From Distichodus sexfasciatus (taxonomy: Eukaryota; Chordata; Actinopteri; Characiformes; Distichodontidae), in contig JAVGVS010000386.1 in NCBI GenBank assembly GCA_032718565.1, positions 215,001-279,000 of the forward strand: a DNA stretch of 64,000 nucleotides. The letters run 5' to 3'. The notes beneath the pieces were generated by a model that worked only from the letters and a program-made list of their open reading frames with translations, had not been told where the DNA came from and did no database searches. The translations under genes were made by a program, and so were the position numbers. The stretch's first letter is position 1, and every line of letters begins with the position of its first letter. Below, piece after piece: positions 1 through 10,849 of this stretch.

Positions 1-82
1 TAAAAATGTTTGGATTTTTGAAATAAGCATGGTAGAGTTATAAAAGAACATTAACTTGTGTATTTTACACAGACACAAAGTC
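1..82. repeat. Inverted copy of the repeat end at 30399-30480
   Basis: The first 80 or so bases are the near-perfect reverse complement of 30399-30480 (shared core AGCATGGTAGAGTTATAAAA). Similarity stops just inside the window, so this is the edge of a dispersed repeat that continues to the left. Confidence 0.8.
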
Positions 83-245
83 ACAAACTGTAAAAGCAAT
101 GAATCAGGAATAAAGTTATGTGGCCGCTTATTTTTTTCTGGAAATGTATAATATCACATTGCTATTTGTAAAAAAATAAATAAAAAAAACTTAGAAGTGT
201 CACCAATATTAGTAAGCCATTATTTTCAGTTATCTCAAGACCATG

Positions 246-911
246 GCTACGTTCACACTGCCATGTTGAAGTGACTCAAATCGGATTTTTTGCCTTAATG
301 TGACACAGATCTGATCTTTTCAGGGCTGTGTGGACATGCAAATCTGATCTTTTCAAATCAGATTTGTGTCACTTTTATATGTGGTACTAAATCTCATACA
401 TATCCGATTTGCGGCCATGCGACCTGAATGTGAACGCTCAGATCGGAATTCATGTGGCTTTTTGCTTATATGCATGCGCTGACATCATCAGCCTGCACCG
501 GCAGTGCGGGAAGGTAAAAATGGAGGAGAGCTGCGATAATAGTCAGTGGAAGGATGGTGAAGTTGGGGATTTAATTGACTTTTTTTCTCCTTTTCGACCT
601 GCTCATGTACAGCTGATTCACTGTTTGTCAACCTCCAGAGCATAGTGCGATGCATGCGTGAGCTACTAACGCCTCCATTTTTAATGCCGTGAGTCGTCCC
701 ACAGATATGACGTTTTTTGTTGTTGGTGACGCAGTTGACCCGTGTAAAAACGTATCAATGTGTGCATGCGTGACGTTTCGGAGGACCGATGCGTTCACAT
801 TACAGTCAGATACAGGTCACTTGTAGTTATGAATGTGAACCGTCAAGATAGACAAATCCGATCTGAGCAAAAATCGGAATTGAACGATGTGGCTGGCAGT
901 GTGAACGTAGC
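246..911. mobile_element. Non-autonomous DNA transposon with 18-bp terminal inverted repeats
   Basis: The ends are GCTACGTTCACACTGCCA (246-263) and its exact reverse complement (894-911). Both are flanked by CCATG (241-245 and 912-916), a possible 5-bp target duplication. Further internal copies of TCNGATTTG/CAAATCNGA motifs suggest extended subterminal complementarity. No transposase-like reading frame is present. The superfamily is unassigned; hAT-like is one option. Confidence 0.8.
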
Positions 912-916
912 CCATG

Positions 917-1345
917 AGTTGTTTTCCTGAGATCAAAAGAATAATATCTAGCTATCTTGAAATCACAACATATTTTCTCATGATCTTTTGATAACTAAAG
1001 TTGCTCCCGAGTTGTTGAGATCATACATTATGTCGAGATAAAAAGAGAAAATATATTATGATGCTGAGATGAATAAAATTGGTTTCCCAAGGACATGAGA
1101 AAAGTATTTTGTGATCTTGAAATAATTAGTTGTTTTTCCAAGATCATGAGAAAAATATATAGTGATTACAATACAAATATCTCATGTTCTCAAGTAAGTA
1201 AGTTGTGATCTCAAGAAGAATTGTATTTTGAAATCATGAGAACATTAAGTCCTAATCACAAAAGTTTTGCCATCTCCAGACAACAAGAAAAGTATCTCAT
1301 CATCTCACAATATTACAAGACGAAAAACAAATTTTATGTAATATG
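917..1345. repeat. Degenerate repeats of a CAAGATCATGAGAAAA-like motif
   Basis: Motifs such as CTCAAG, GATCATGAGAA and their complements recur every 40-60 bases. The same motif (TTATCTCAAGACCATG) flanks the 246-911 element on its left, so that element inserted into this array. Confidence 0.5.
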
Positions 1346-2185
1346 ATGAAACCTGATTTTCAACCTTTCAACTTTTTAATATACAATAATATACAATACT
1401 TCTGTATATTGTGGATATTGAGCGCTGCACACAGAAGAGACACCTCTGTGTGTGTGTGTGTCAGTTGGATTATCTGTGTAGTTAAAGGTGTAGTTTTTCT
1501 TTCGTAAAGATCTCCCAGGCCTCTCTGCTTAGAATTCCAGTTCCGGATTCGCAGGTTAAGCGGCACGGGAGCAGATCTTTCAGCGTCGGACTGGCTAGTT
1601 AACAAGTGTTGTGTGTAGAAAATGGTGTTCCACTTCACTGCTAGGGCTTGGTGGGCCAATTAGTGCTGACAAAGACTCCCATGCCAATTGGCTTTTGTGT
1701 AGCAGCTGCATCGCACAGAGAGAAAGAGACGACTGCGGTCTCGCCGTTCCACCATTTTCAGGGAAAACAAGTCAAATCTGTAGAAGCCTCCAGACAAATC
1801 AGCACGCACACAGACACACACACTTACACACTTCCCAGGTTGGCAAACTGATGATAAAAACAAACTAAAAGCTAACAGAAAGTAAAGTGGTAAAAATAAT
1901 GTATGCATAGAAAATAGGAGAACAATTCTTTCTTTTTTTGGCTTATAATTTACTGTAAGTAAGAACAGCTTAACTGTGAAGAAGAGATTTTAGTCTGTCA
2001 TATAGGGGGATAAAGATACATTGATTTACATCACTATGTTGATATAAACTGTTTTAAAGATCAATAAGTGCAGTGTATAGATCCAAATAATGTCAGAATT
2101 TGTCTTGTTTATTTTGTGTTGTATAGTGTTCACTATATATTTATTGTGTATATTGTGTCTCATACTATTTATACTTTCTGTTACA
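1346..2185. other. Intergenic, no gene recognised
   Basis: Contains short CA/GT runs (about 1447-1462 and 1805-1830) and AT-rich sequence. Short reading frames here overlap on both strands and show no family features. Confidence 0.6.
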
Positions 2186-2189
2186 TTTA

Positions 2190-2330
2190 TCGGGTGGCAC
2201 GGTGGTGCAGTGGTTAGCGCTGTCGCCTAACAGCAAGAAGGTCTTGGGTTTGTTCCCCGTGTTGGGCGAATTGGGGGAACTACAGGTGCAAGTTGGGGAC
2301 CAACCCTAGGCAAGTGCAGTACACCGTCAA
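2190..2330 (+). mobile_element. SINE-A fragment (5' head)
   Basis: GGTGGCACGGTGGTGCAGTG with a box-A-like TGGTTAGCGCTG. This is the head of the tRNA-like SINE seen in full at 24771-25139. A LINE-derived segment follows directly. Confidence 0.7.
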
Positions 2331-2433
2331 GTTTACTGTCAGTAAGAAGATCCTAAGTCTTATCTAGTTTTAGCTGGACAAATTTTATCTGACATCCATT
2401 TTTTTAATGTCAATTAAACATTCTTCCATCTTC

Positions 2434-2830
2434 TTAAGCTGCTAAAGTCTGTCTTCTGGTTTGTTTGATATATAATTGTGTATCATCAGCAGAACAATGA
2501 AAACTAACTCCATGCGTACAAGTAACTGAGCCTTGATGCAGCATGTATAGCGAAAATAGCAAGGGATCTAAGACAGAACCTTGTGGGACCCCATATTTGA
2601 CCTTGACATGTTCTGAGGAATCACTATTCATATTCACATACTGATAGCAATCTGAAAGGTAGGATTTGAACCAAAAGAATGCCACCCCCGATACCATCAG
2701 CATGTTCACACCTATCTAAGAGAATGGTATAATCTACAGTATCAAAAGCAGTGCTAGGATCAAGCAACAGTAGAAGCTCAGCAAATAGAAGATCATTTAG
2801 TACCTTCAACAGAGCAGTCTGTGTTCTATG
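2434..2830 (-). pseudogene. Non-LTR retrotransposon reverse transcriptase fragment
   Basis: Two overlapping frames carry LINE reverse-transcriptase motifs: DPSTAFDTVDYTILLDR, then YGVPQGSVLDPLLFSLYML and FHCSADDTQLYI. The last is the catalytic (F/Y)xDD box with its aromatic residue changed (normally YADD). The frame change and lost residue mark it as dead. The style fits the L2/Rex1 group of fish LINEs. Related sequence at 4100-4400 is in the same orientation. Confidence 0.8.
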
Positions 2831-3655
2831 ATTTGCTCTAGAACCAGATCGAATTCTTCAATGAAGCTGATTTTCATGCAAAAATGAGTTTAGCTGATGA
2901 GCTTTCTCAATTATTTTAGAGATAAATAGGAGATTAGAGGTTGGTTTATAGTTTGATCCAAGAATGAATTCACATGATTTCAATCTTTATCCAATATACA
3001 TGAATGTACTGTTTACTGTTAGTGATTTTTTATATTGTAGAGACAGAGGAAAGAATATTTAAAATAAAAGCGAAATCTCAGGTGATTCTCTAGCACATCT
3101 CACAATTTAAAAATGGAGTGCATGAAACGAAGGTGAAAGATGAGGATTAATAGATGGAGGCTGATATAAAAGCAGTGAAATAGTGACATTCCGGATGCAA
3201 CCTCCTACAGAATCAAAGATGTGTTTTCACCTCACATAACGTGGGATTCATTTTATTATGTTTCTGTACACGCCTCACCTCTTGCAAAAAGCAAGATGAA
3301 AACTGTAAAACTCAAGCGGTCGTGTATTCTCCGGCGTCAGACCTGATCAATATGTTTGTTTTTAATGCTCTGGCTGTGGGCTCGCCTGGCCAGTCTTGCG
3401 GTCAACGCCACTCGTTTGGAAAATGGTCGGATTTTTGTTTCCAATCCCATATTTACACTCTTAGGTGAAAAATGTACATCACAGAAAATCTGGATATCGT
3501 TCTTTTTTCAGATTAAAACCAAAAACCAACCACTCTGAAACATGCGGCGGCGCCACGAGCAGGCAGCGGCTAAAAGTGCTCCAGGGAATTCAGTGTTTTT
3601 ATACTGATTCTCGACCGTTTTGTCTACTTTCCGTTTTGTTTGTGATCAAGTACGA
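2831..3655. other. LINE-flanking and unassigned intergenic sequence
   Basis: The first 150 bases probably continue the LINE (RT upstream part). From about 3000 nothing is recognised. A short GC-rich patch (3540-3580) is not enough to call a gene. Confidence 0.4.
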
Positions 3656-3659
3656 TGCG

Positions 3660-3856
3660 TAAAAAAAAATAAAAATAAAATAAATTCCATGTGCCTAGTC
3701 GTGCCACTGCCTATTTATTCTCTGTTCTACTGTTCTTTGTTTGTTTGCACTGGAAATAACCTGGAGCCACGTCGTCTCGTCTCTCTATGTATCTGTACAG
3801 TATATAGCAGAGATGACAATAAAGTTGACTTTGACTTTGACTGACTTTGACTATTC
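3660..3856 (+). mobile_element. Retroelement 3' end with (TTTGAC)n tail
   Basis: The body GCAGAGATGACAATAAAG is followed by TTGACTTTGACTTTGAC repeats. Reverse-oriented relatives occur at about 41555 and 47815, giving a dispersed family with a hexameric tail. Confidence 0.65.
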
Positions 3857-3899
3857 CATATTCCATGACCGAGAAGTGACCATTACATGCTGTTGATTC

Positions 3900-4015
3900 C
3901 TGGGTGCTGCCATGTCTGTTGCCCACTGTTCCTTCACAGATGGGTCAAATGCAGAGGTCACATTTGGTTGTGGTGCACTGTGTTTGCAATGACAAATAAT
4001 CACTCACTTGCATAT
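3900..4015 (+). mobile_element. SINE-B 3' part
   Basis: TTCACAGATGGGTCAAATGC and GACAAATAATCACTCACTT are diagnostic of the SINE-B family described at 48663-48890. The tRNA-like head is absent. Confidence 0.7.
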
Positions 4016-4049
4016 TTATGGACAAAAGTATTGGGACAATATATTGTCT

Positions 4050-4400
4050 CAATGAGCAAGCCTGAGGAAACAGTAGCAAGTAAAACTTCCTCTAGCAGGA
4101 AAAACCTTGAGAGGAACCAAAACTTGGATTTTTACTGTCAGTAAAAAGAACCTCAGTATTTATCTGACATCCAATTTTTGATGTCATCTTCTTAAGCTGC
4201 TAACTGTCTTCTAGTCAGTTTGCCTGATATTTATAATTGTGTATCATCTGCAAAACAATGAAAACTAGATCCATGCTTACGAATAACTGAGCCTTGATGC
4301 AGCATGTATAGTGAAAATAGCAAGGGACCTAAGACAGAACCTTGTGGGATCCCATATACAGTATGATCTTGACATGTTTTGAGTAATCACTATTTGAATC
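4050..4400 (-). mobile_element. LINE fragment, second copy
   Basis: Reads parallel to 2330-2640 with many shared strings (AACTGAGCCTTGATGCAGCA, GACAGAACCTTGTGGGA). It is the same retrotransposon family as 2434-2830, in the same orientation and more decayed. Confidence 0.7.
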
Positions 4401-4734
4401 AGATCAAGATCAATCAGATTTGTATAAAATCAAATAGCTAGCCATTCCATCTCCATCTACAAACAGCTCAGTGAATTCAAACATGCTACTGTGAAGCCAC
4501 CTTTGCAATAAGACTGTTGGTGAAATTTCATCCCTGCTGGTTATTCCATGATCGTACATGGTATCATTGGCAACGGGAGGTGTTTAGGAACAACAGCAAC
4601 TCAGCCACCAAGTGAAAAGCCACATAAACTCACATAGCGGCCTCCATGATGTCACTGCTAAGGTCCATGGTGTGTAAAAGTGACCAACGCTCTACTGCTT
4701 CCACAGCTGAAGAGTTCTAAGCTTCCACTGGCAT

Positions 4735-5040
4735 TAATGTGAGCACAAGAACTGTGCGGCGGAAGCTTGATGGAACAGGTTTATGCTTCCGAGCTGCTGC
4801 ATGCAAGTCTCACATCACCACATCCAATACCAAGCATGGGATGAGGTGGTCTAAGGCACACTGCCACTGGACTGTGGATCAGACTGTGGACTCCATTTGG
4901 CAGTCAGATGGGGTTTGGTGCCTTACCTCATAAATGCTCTACAGAATGGATGGGCACAAATTCCCACCAAATTCCCACAGAAACCCTCCAAAATCTTGTG
5001 GAAGGCCTTTCAAGAAGCACACCACTGGTGTAAGGGTCAG
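4735..5040 (+). pseudogene. Tc1/mariner transposase remnant with internal deletion
   Basis: One frame gives VSTRTVRRKLDGTGL, then KHGMRWSKAHCHWTVDQ, the catalytic-domain entry of fish Tc1 transposases. It then jumps to NALQNGWAQIPTKFPQKPSK, which matches the C-terminal NALLEEWSKIP-type segment. The DDE core between them is missing and a stop interrupts the frame (about 4931). It is non-functional. Confidence 0.75.
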
Positions 5041-5049
5041 GCGTCCCAA

Positions 5050-5215
5050 TACGTACTTTTACATTTACACCATTCAGCAGAAGCTCTTATCCATATTACT
5101 TATTCCATTATCTAATTGGACAGAGCAGCTTGGAGTTAAGGGTCTTCATCAGGGACCCAGTGATGGGAGTGCTGGAGGTAGCATTTGAACACCTGACATC
5201 TTGGTGCAGCGGTGA
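5050..5215. repeat. Dispersed fish repeat (CATTCAGCAGAAGCTCTTAT type)
   Basis: Resembles the common fish repeat with a GCTTTTATCC...AGCTTGG...GGTAGCATTTGAAC layout; a related piece is at about 18590-18640. Family name not assigned. Confidence 0.5.
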
Positions 5216-5735
5216 GCATAAACACAGCTCTGTTTAAAAAATGGATAGCTTGGTTTTGGTTTTGGAAGCAAATGTTAATATTTTGGGTTTTGGTTTCATT
5301 GTGAACAACGAGTTAACAAATCATACACAGCTTACAACAACATCATCAAACATTCATCCAAATCAAGTTATAGAAGGACAATACTGGGAAGGACAATGAT
5401 ATTTTTCCACCTTTAAAAAGATATAAAGGAATTTCTTCAGATTGTATTGAAATTCTCTGCAGCAGCCCTTTTGATTAGCATATTTTAAAAGGAAGGTAAC
5501 CCCCAGGGCTGTGATGAACTGTCATCTGCTCCCCAGAGGCAAAAGAGGCTTCAGAACTTTCCCTAATGATGTGTGCTGTCTTCTCAACATCACTTAACCC
5601 TACAAAGTAAAGAAGAGCCAAGCACCTGCTGGAGAAACTTTGATTTTCAAACTGGCAAACTGAGATTTCCTTCTCATGCTGTTAAAACAGTCTCTTTACC
5701 CTGGTTTCCAGCTCAGTGGTGATGCAAAGCAAGAC
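5216..5735. other. Intergenic, nothing recognised
   Basis: AT-rich sequence without clear repeats, gene signals or long reading frames. Confidence 0.5.
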
Positions 5736-5985
5736 ACAAGCAGGGCAGTTGGTAGTGTAATGGTTAGGGAGTTGGCCCCGTGGTTGAAACTTCGCAGATA
5801 CAAGTCCTGCACAGTACCGGTAAAAAGGTGCCACTAAGGTACTCTTGAGCAAAGTACCATCCCCAAACACTGCTACATGGGTGCTGCACGTCAGCTGCTC
5901 ATTAACTGATGCATCAAATGCAGAGATCACATTTTGTTTTGGTGCACGGTGTGTGTTCACAAATAACAAATAATCCCTAACTCAA
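5736..5985 (+). mobile_element. SINE-B copy
   Basis: The head has GTTGGTAGTGTAATGGTTAG (box A region). The body has GGTAAAAAGGTGCCACTAAG, and the 3' end AATGCAGAGATCACATTTTG and ACAAATAATC. The box-B-like GGTTGAAACTTC is degraded. Confidence 0.75.
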
Positions 5986-6036
5986 GTGTTTTTTGTTAGT
6001 CTTAGACAAGGTGCAGTGTTCAAGGTGTGGTTAACT

Positions 6037-6192
6037 AGTAAAGTTGGTAGTGTAACAGTTTGGGAGTTGGTCCTGTGATCTGAGGGTTGCTGGTTCAAAT
6101 TCCAGACTGGTAACGGTGTCACTGAGGTAGTCATGAGCGTAGTACCGCTCCTTGCTCCCTGTGCCTATTTCCACATATTTCCATCTCTTACA
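6037..6192 (+). mobile_element. SINE-B 5' half
   Basis: GTAAAGTTGGTAGTGTAACA ... TGCTGGTTCAAATTCCAGAC (box B) ... GTCACTGAGGTAGTCATGAG. It is broken off near 6190, where a foldback sequence begins. Confidence 0.7.
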
Positions 6193-6370
6193 ACAGGGGT
6201 ATTCCAATCTGGTCTTGGGGGGCCAGTGTCCTGGAGGATTTCCATCCTACCTGATCAGTCACATCTGGTGGCTATCTACCTGAGACCAGGTGTGGATGTT
6301 CTAAAATCCAGTTGAATGGAAAACCTCCAGGACACCTGTCTTCCAGGACCAGAGCTGCCTATCCCTGTCT
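6193..6370. mobile_element. Foldback (inverted-repeat) element, imperfect
   Basis: The left arm ATTCCAATCTGGTCTTGG with CCAGTGTCCTGGAGG is echoed in inverted form by CCTCCAGGACACCTGTC and TTCCAGGACCAGAGCTGCC. This type of short DNA element is frequent in fish genomes. It sits at the broken end of the SINE-B copy. Confidence 0.5.
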
Positions 6371-7275
6371 TACACCATTGGTCAGTTTCTGACAGCAGGA
6401 GCGCCGGTAATGGGACCTCATTTGGATGGCAGTACTGTTCTCAGCACAGTGGTGTGGCTGACACTGCGTCGTGTGTCACACCTGTGCAGGTCTTTCAGAC
6501 TCAGCTGGCTTACTGAGGCACGCTGCACCACTGTCACACTGACGTAGTCCTGAAAAACTGAAATATCCAGCTGAGAATGAGTGTGTGTTCAGAAATGACA
6601 TCATGTATTGTTTGATACTGAATGTCCCATATATAGCAAGTGTATATTAGTGCTGGGAATCGATTGAAACAGTTATCATATTAATAACTATGAATAATTG
6701 TGGTTAATTGGAAATTTGTTTTTTTTTTCTACCAAGTAAAACAAATACATATGTGGTACCGCAATAAAGAAATGTGTTTTAAGGAACAATAAGAAAACAG
6801 CTTAATTTTTAAACTTGACATTGCCATAACAACCGCAATGAGCTGCAGACTTAATTAGCTGTGGAGTGCTTTAAGAACAGTTACAAAGTGTACAAAGTCA
6901 CTTGAGTCTGCTTCATAACAGTATTTCAGGTGAGCCTGAGCTGCCACCTATCAAGTTTCAAAAATATATGCACAAATAAAGCACAGATAAGTGAAAAATA
7001 TACTTAAGTACTCTATTCAAGTATTTGTTTACTTTGCGATTGTCCACTGTGGTTGGGGTTATTAGGATACATAGGTACCCTAGTAGGTACCCTAGTGGTG
7101 TGGCGGGGTACTACAATCAGGATTGTAAAATAGAATTACAAATCAAACAGAGGAAGCTTTAAATCAAGTGAAGCCACAAACCAAACTCTAGCTGCAGTGT
7201 GTATGATAGCCACACTGTTAGCTAGACTATAATACATACCTTCAATTATATTAGACAGATTTTAAGTTAGTTATT
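6371..7275. other. Intergenic, mostly unassigned
   Basis: AT-rich, with one GGTACCCTAGTAGGTACC tandem pair near 7074-7096. No gene signal seen. Confidence 0.5.
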
Positions 7276-7685
7276 TAGGGATGCACAGTGATATCAGATT
7301 CATATCGGAATTGTCTGATAATCACTTTTTTAAAAAGTCCGAATAAGATTTGCCCAGTATTCCCAGTTGATATTGATGATTCCCAGTTGATAAATGATGA
7401 TGCATTTATGGTACACCAGAAAGGTATCGCTTATGCCAGGCATGTCCAAAATCCACACCTTCCATCTTAAAATGTATGGCGTAATTTTGTGGCAAAACTC
7501 TGAGCACACAGTAGGACGTTCACAAGCAAATTTTTGTCTTTACACGCTCAACTATGCCTGCACGCATGCTTGGAATTTTTGTGCCAAAATTCTGAGCGTG
7601 CAGTGGAACTTCGGCAAGCTAAATATTCTGTCTGCACACGCTCGATTCCACTTTCCTCATTTATCGGCATCGGCAGATATAAGCA
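7276..7685. mobile_element. hAT-like non-autonomous fragment interrupted by the DIRS element
   Basis: Begins AGGGATGCACAGTGATATCA and contains TCATATCGG and TATCGGCATCGG, typical of fish hAT-type elements with a TAGGGATGCAC end. A TATCGGCATCGG string recurs on the far side of the DIRS element (about 10807-10820). No right terminal repeat was found, so the call is tentative. Confidence 0.4.
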
Positions 7686-7699
7686 TGAAAAACATACTT

Positions 7700-7963
7700 G
7701 GTTACTTTCGTAACCTCGGTTCCCTGAGATATGGACGCTGTATGGGAAAAACTCTCTTTTTTCTCCTCGACTGAAGCCTTTTTCCAATCACGCAGTGAAA
7801 CTGCACGTCGATTGGTTCGTGCAGTGTAATAAAAATGAACCAATGACTCGGCGGTGGAATTGAGCAAGCCAATGGCTGCGCTGCTCGCCCGAGCCCGGCC
7901 GAGTGGGCGGGGCTTACGGGCTATATAAGCGGCTGTTGCACTGCCGTTGCTCAGATTTCTTCG
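7700..7963. repeat. DIRS left inverted terminal repeat
   Basis: From GCTGTATGGGAAAAACTC (7737) to TGCTCAGATTTCTTC, the sequence is the reverse complement of 10565-10765 with small differences. It includes the conserved GTGGGCGGGGCTTACGGGC and TATATAAGCGGC (TATA-like) strings. The outermost part (7700-7731) differs from the right end, and its complement is at 8026-8060. Confidence 0.85.
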
Positions 7964-8023
7964 AATGAAGCGTACTGAGGTGTGCAGCACATAGCACAGC
8001 CAGGAACACAGTACTCGTTCCCA

Positions 8024-8115
8024 TATCTCGGGGAACAGAGGTTACGAAAGTAACCGAGTACGTTCTCTGCTGATATTCCACTCGTACTGCGTCGTAAGAC
8101 GCTGTATGGGAATCA
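8024..8115. repeat. DIRS internal complementary region
   Basis: The first half (ATATCTCGGGGAACAGAGGT, ACGAAAGTAACC) is the complement of the left outer end (7700-7731). The second half (GATATTCCACTCGTACTGCG, TCGTAAGACGCTGTATGGGA) is the complement of the right outer end (10745-10795). This arrangement is the hallmark of DIRS elements, where it templates completion of the ends. Confidence 0.8.
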
Positions 8116-8149
8116 GTACAATCACGCCATGCTATGATGGGGAACGACT

Positions 8150-8393
8150 CAAACAGGCCAGAAAGCACTATGACCTGGGCTCTAAACGGAGTTGAGAGCA
8201 CCTTAGGTACATAACCCAATCTTGGTTTCAGGATGACTCTGGAGTCATTGGGCCCGAATTCCAGACAAGACAGGTTGACAGAGAGAGCCTGCAGATCCCC
8301 TACCCGCTTAACTGACGCCAGTGCTAAGAGCAGGGCGGTCTTAAACGAGAGCGATCTCAAGCACTGTTCCTGCTGAGGTCCAGAGACTCCCAT
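8150..8393 (-). pseudogene. DIRS tyrosine recombinase N-terminal fragment
   Basis: Reads LRSLSFKTALLLALASVKRV followed by GDLQALSVN, CLEFGPNDSRVILKPR and GYVPKVLSTPFRAQV, a segment characteristic of the fish DIRS recombinase region. Directly after it the sequence passes into the internal complementary region, so the catalytic residues downstream are deleted. Confidence 0.75.
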
Positions 8394-8610
8394 TGAGTGG
8401 CCACATGTGAAGGGCCCATAACTCGGGCCATGGATGCCATAGCGAGCCTTTCGCTTAAGAGAGGAGGTCCTGCCTCAAGGAAATGGGCCACGGGGCTGCC
8501 TCGAGCAGCTGGAATAACTCACTGCACGTGCACTGTAGTAAAGACCATGCCGCGAAAGCGGGGGGGCCTGCGAGTGAACTGAAGAGTGTAAGCTCGTCTT
8601 ATCGTAGCCA

Positions 8611-10544
8611 TCACCCATTCTGACACCCGGGGATGGCCTGCCAGGCCTCGGCCCGTGCGGTCAGAGGATGGATGTGGTCTACAGATTGGCTGCCCGAAGG
8701 CAGGATGTCTGTGGTAGGTGGTAGAGGAAACTTGCTCTTTTTTCTAGAAAGTGTGTTTTTTATTATGTCCGCTATCACAGTGGTCGGATGCCCAGGCGCA
8801 TAATTGGGCCCGTGGGGAGCCGAAGACACACGCTCCTCTGCACCCGGCGATGAGTGGGGTGGCAAGAGGTCTCTGAGAGGCTGCTTGCAGGTTGGTCCGG
8901 CCGTAGTGAGACTCGAGCCCCTCCTCTTCCTGCCTGGAAGTTCAGGAGGACTTCCGAGGCACCGGGTCCATGGCGATCTTGTGCCGGGGTCCCTGGCACT
9001 GAGGGAAAGGGAACCGCCTCGTAGAGCGAGAACGCCCCCTCTCCTGATGCTCCCTGGGTGGTTCAGGAGCGGCTGGAGCTGGCGCGGCGGGCTGCTGAGT
9101 CGACGCAGGCCGGGGGCAACTAACTTCAGATGAGGTGCTGGAGTGTTTTGGAAGGAAGTGTTGCAACACCTGAGATTACTTCTGGGCTTCTGTGAAACAC
9201 TCGGCGAACCCCTCCATAGCCGGTCCGAACAAGCTGCCCGCTGACACTGGAGCATCGAGGAAGGGGACCTTGTCGGCCTCCCTCATCTCTGTGAGCGTGA
9301 GCCACAGGTGATGCTCCAACACCACCAAGCTGGACATCGAACGCCTGACGGCCTGGGCGATGGCTTTGGTAGTGCGAAGAGCCACGTCCGTTGTACTTTG
9401 CAGGACTCTGAGGGAAGTGGCATCGAGACTGGTATCCTAGGAGGTGAGCATCATCGCCTAGAACACCTGGAGGACCGCCATGGAGTGCAAAGCTGAAGCT
9501 GCTTGACCGGCAGCTGCGTAAGCACATCCAGCAAGCGCTGACGTGGCTTTGCAGGGTTTCGAGGGGTGGCTTGCCCTAGACTTCCATCTCTGCCTGCCCA
9601 CGGACTCATCCAGGGGAGGCAGGTGCTCGTATCCCTTCTCCTCAGCACCATCCATGGAGGAGAGCATGGAAGAGGAAGAAGTCTGGATATGAGAAGAGTA
9701 GGGGGCATGCCACAACTTGGTGAGCTCATCATCGACCTCAGGGAAGAAAGGGGATGAACGCTGGTGGGAACCATTTGTCCAGCCTGCTCCGAGAAGGCTC
9801 TTCTGGCGGAGACCAATCGAGCCCGAGCTCACCGACAGCCCTAGTCAAGATGCGGATGAGCTCCTCGTCCGTCTTGGACCTGGTGCTGCAAGGAGTCAAT
9901 GGCGGCAAGAGGGCAGGGTCAGACCCAGAGCCCGCAAACTCTTCCACGTCAGAAGCCGCCAGGGAAAGGCTGTCCATCTCCTCGTCGCTTCCCCCAAACG
10001 AGATCATGTCGCTCGCAGCTGCGGAGGGACGCTGAAAGGGCTGGGTGAAGAGGACGGGCGAAGCTCTACTTGGAGGGGATGGTGAGGCACGCGGGCACTG
10101 AGCCGGCGAGCACTCGTCAACCTCCGGACGCTCAGCAACTCTGCCCCACCGTTTCTTCCTCACAGGTCCCTGGGAGGAGGCAGATGGGAGGGCTCGAGGG
10201 GCGGAGTCGCTCTTTGAAAAGCAAGCTATCCGCGAGCATAAAATGGCGATGCTGAAAGCCTCGCAGTGCAGGCAATCAGCCGCGCCGAGCACAGCATCAG
10301 CGTGGAGCTTCCCCAGGCAGGCTACGCATTCAGCGTGGCCGTTGTTGGAACGCAGGGAAGTCCCGCACGTAACAATGATGGCGAGGCATTTAAAAATGCC
10401 GTTTGCTCTTTTAGACAGTAGAAAATAAGCTCTTAGAATTGCCGGATAGCGGCAGGGGAAAAATGAAAGTAAAATGGCGAATGCCAGTTTTTCCAGCTGC
10501 AATGCTCGATCAACGGCGATGGCGTTCAGCGAGAAAATCAGCAA
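8611..10544 (-). pseudogene. DIRS gag-like protein, frameshifted
   Basis: The N-terminal frame (9738-10544, 268 codons) carries a Cys/His cluster, GHAECVACLGKLHADAVLG then ADCLHCEAF, and later ELGLDWSPPEEPSRSRLDKW. The protein continues in other frames: FFPEVDDELTKLWHAPYSS, ALAGCAYAAAGQAASALHSM, then ALRTTKAIAQAVRRSMSSLV and GFAECFTEAQK. These are recurring segments of fish DIRS gag. At least three frame changes show it is dead. Beyond 8611, a short stretch in another frame (SEWVMATIRRAYTLQF) resembles the reverse-transcriptase start and is followed by a deletion. Confidence 0.8.
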
Positions 10545-10564
10545 GGAAAAGCTCTGTAGCTGAA

Positions 10565-10802
10565 GAGAAGAAATCTGAGCAACGGCGGCGCAACGGCCGC
10601 TTATATAGCCCGTAAGCCCCGCCCACTCGGCCGGGCTTGGGCGAGCGGCGTAGCCATTGGCTTGCTCAGTTACACTGCATGAACCAATCGACGTGCAGTT
10701 TCACTGTGTGATTGGAAAAAGGCTTCAGTCGAGGAGAAAAAAGAGAGTTTTTCCCATACAGCTTCTTACGACGCAGTACGAGTGGAATATCGACAGGGAA
10801 CA
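10565..10802. repeat. DIRS right inverted terminal repeat
   Basis: Reverse-complementary partner of 7737-7963, with TATATAGCCCGTAAGCCCCG and GAAAAAGGCTTCAGTCGAGG. Its outer end (CTTACGACGCAGTACGAGTG...) has its complement in the internal region at about 8080-8110. Confidence 0.85.
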
Positions 10803-10849
10803 ATACATATCGGCATCGGTCTATAATTCCAATATCTCTATTTTCTTTT

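Larger units (their letters stand above)
7690..10802 (-). mobile_element. DIRS-type tyrosine-recombinase retroelement, internally deleted
   Basis: About 3.1 kb, reading on the minus strand: right inverted repeat (10565-10802), gag-like region (8611-10544), a short reverse-transcriptase N-terminal stretch, part of the recombinase region (8150-8393), internal complementary region (about 8024-8115), left inverted repeat (7700-7963). Complete fish DIRS elements are about 6 kb with RT, RNase H and tyrosine recombinase; most of RT/RNase H and the recombinase catalytic part are missing. No target-site duplication at the ends, as expected for DIRS. Confidence 0.85.

Noticed and set aside
8804..10085. 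Plus-strand frames within the DIRS element
   Set aside because: Shadows of the GC-rich minus-strand gag region; no family features.
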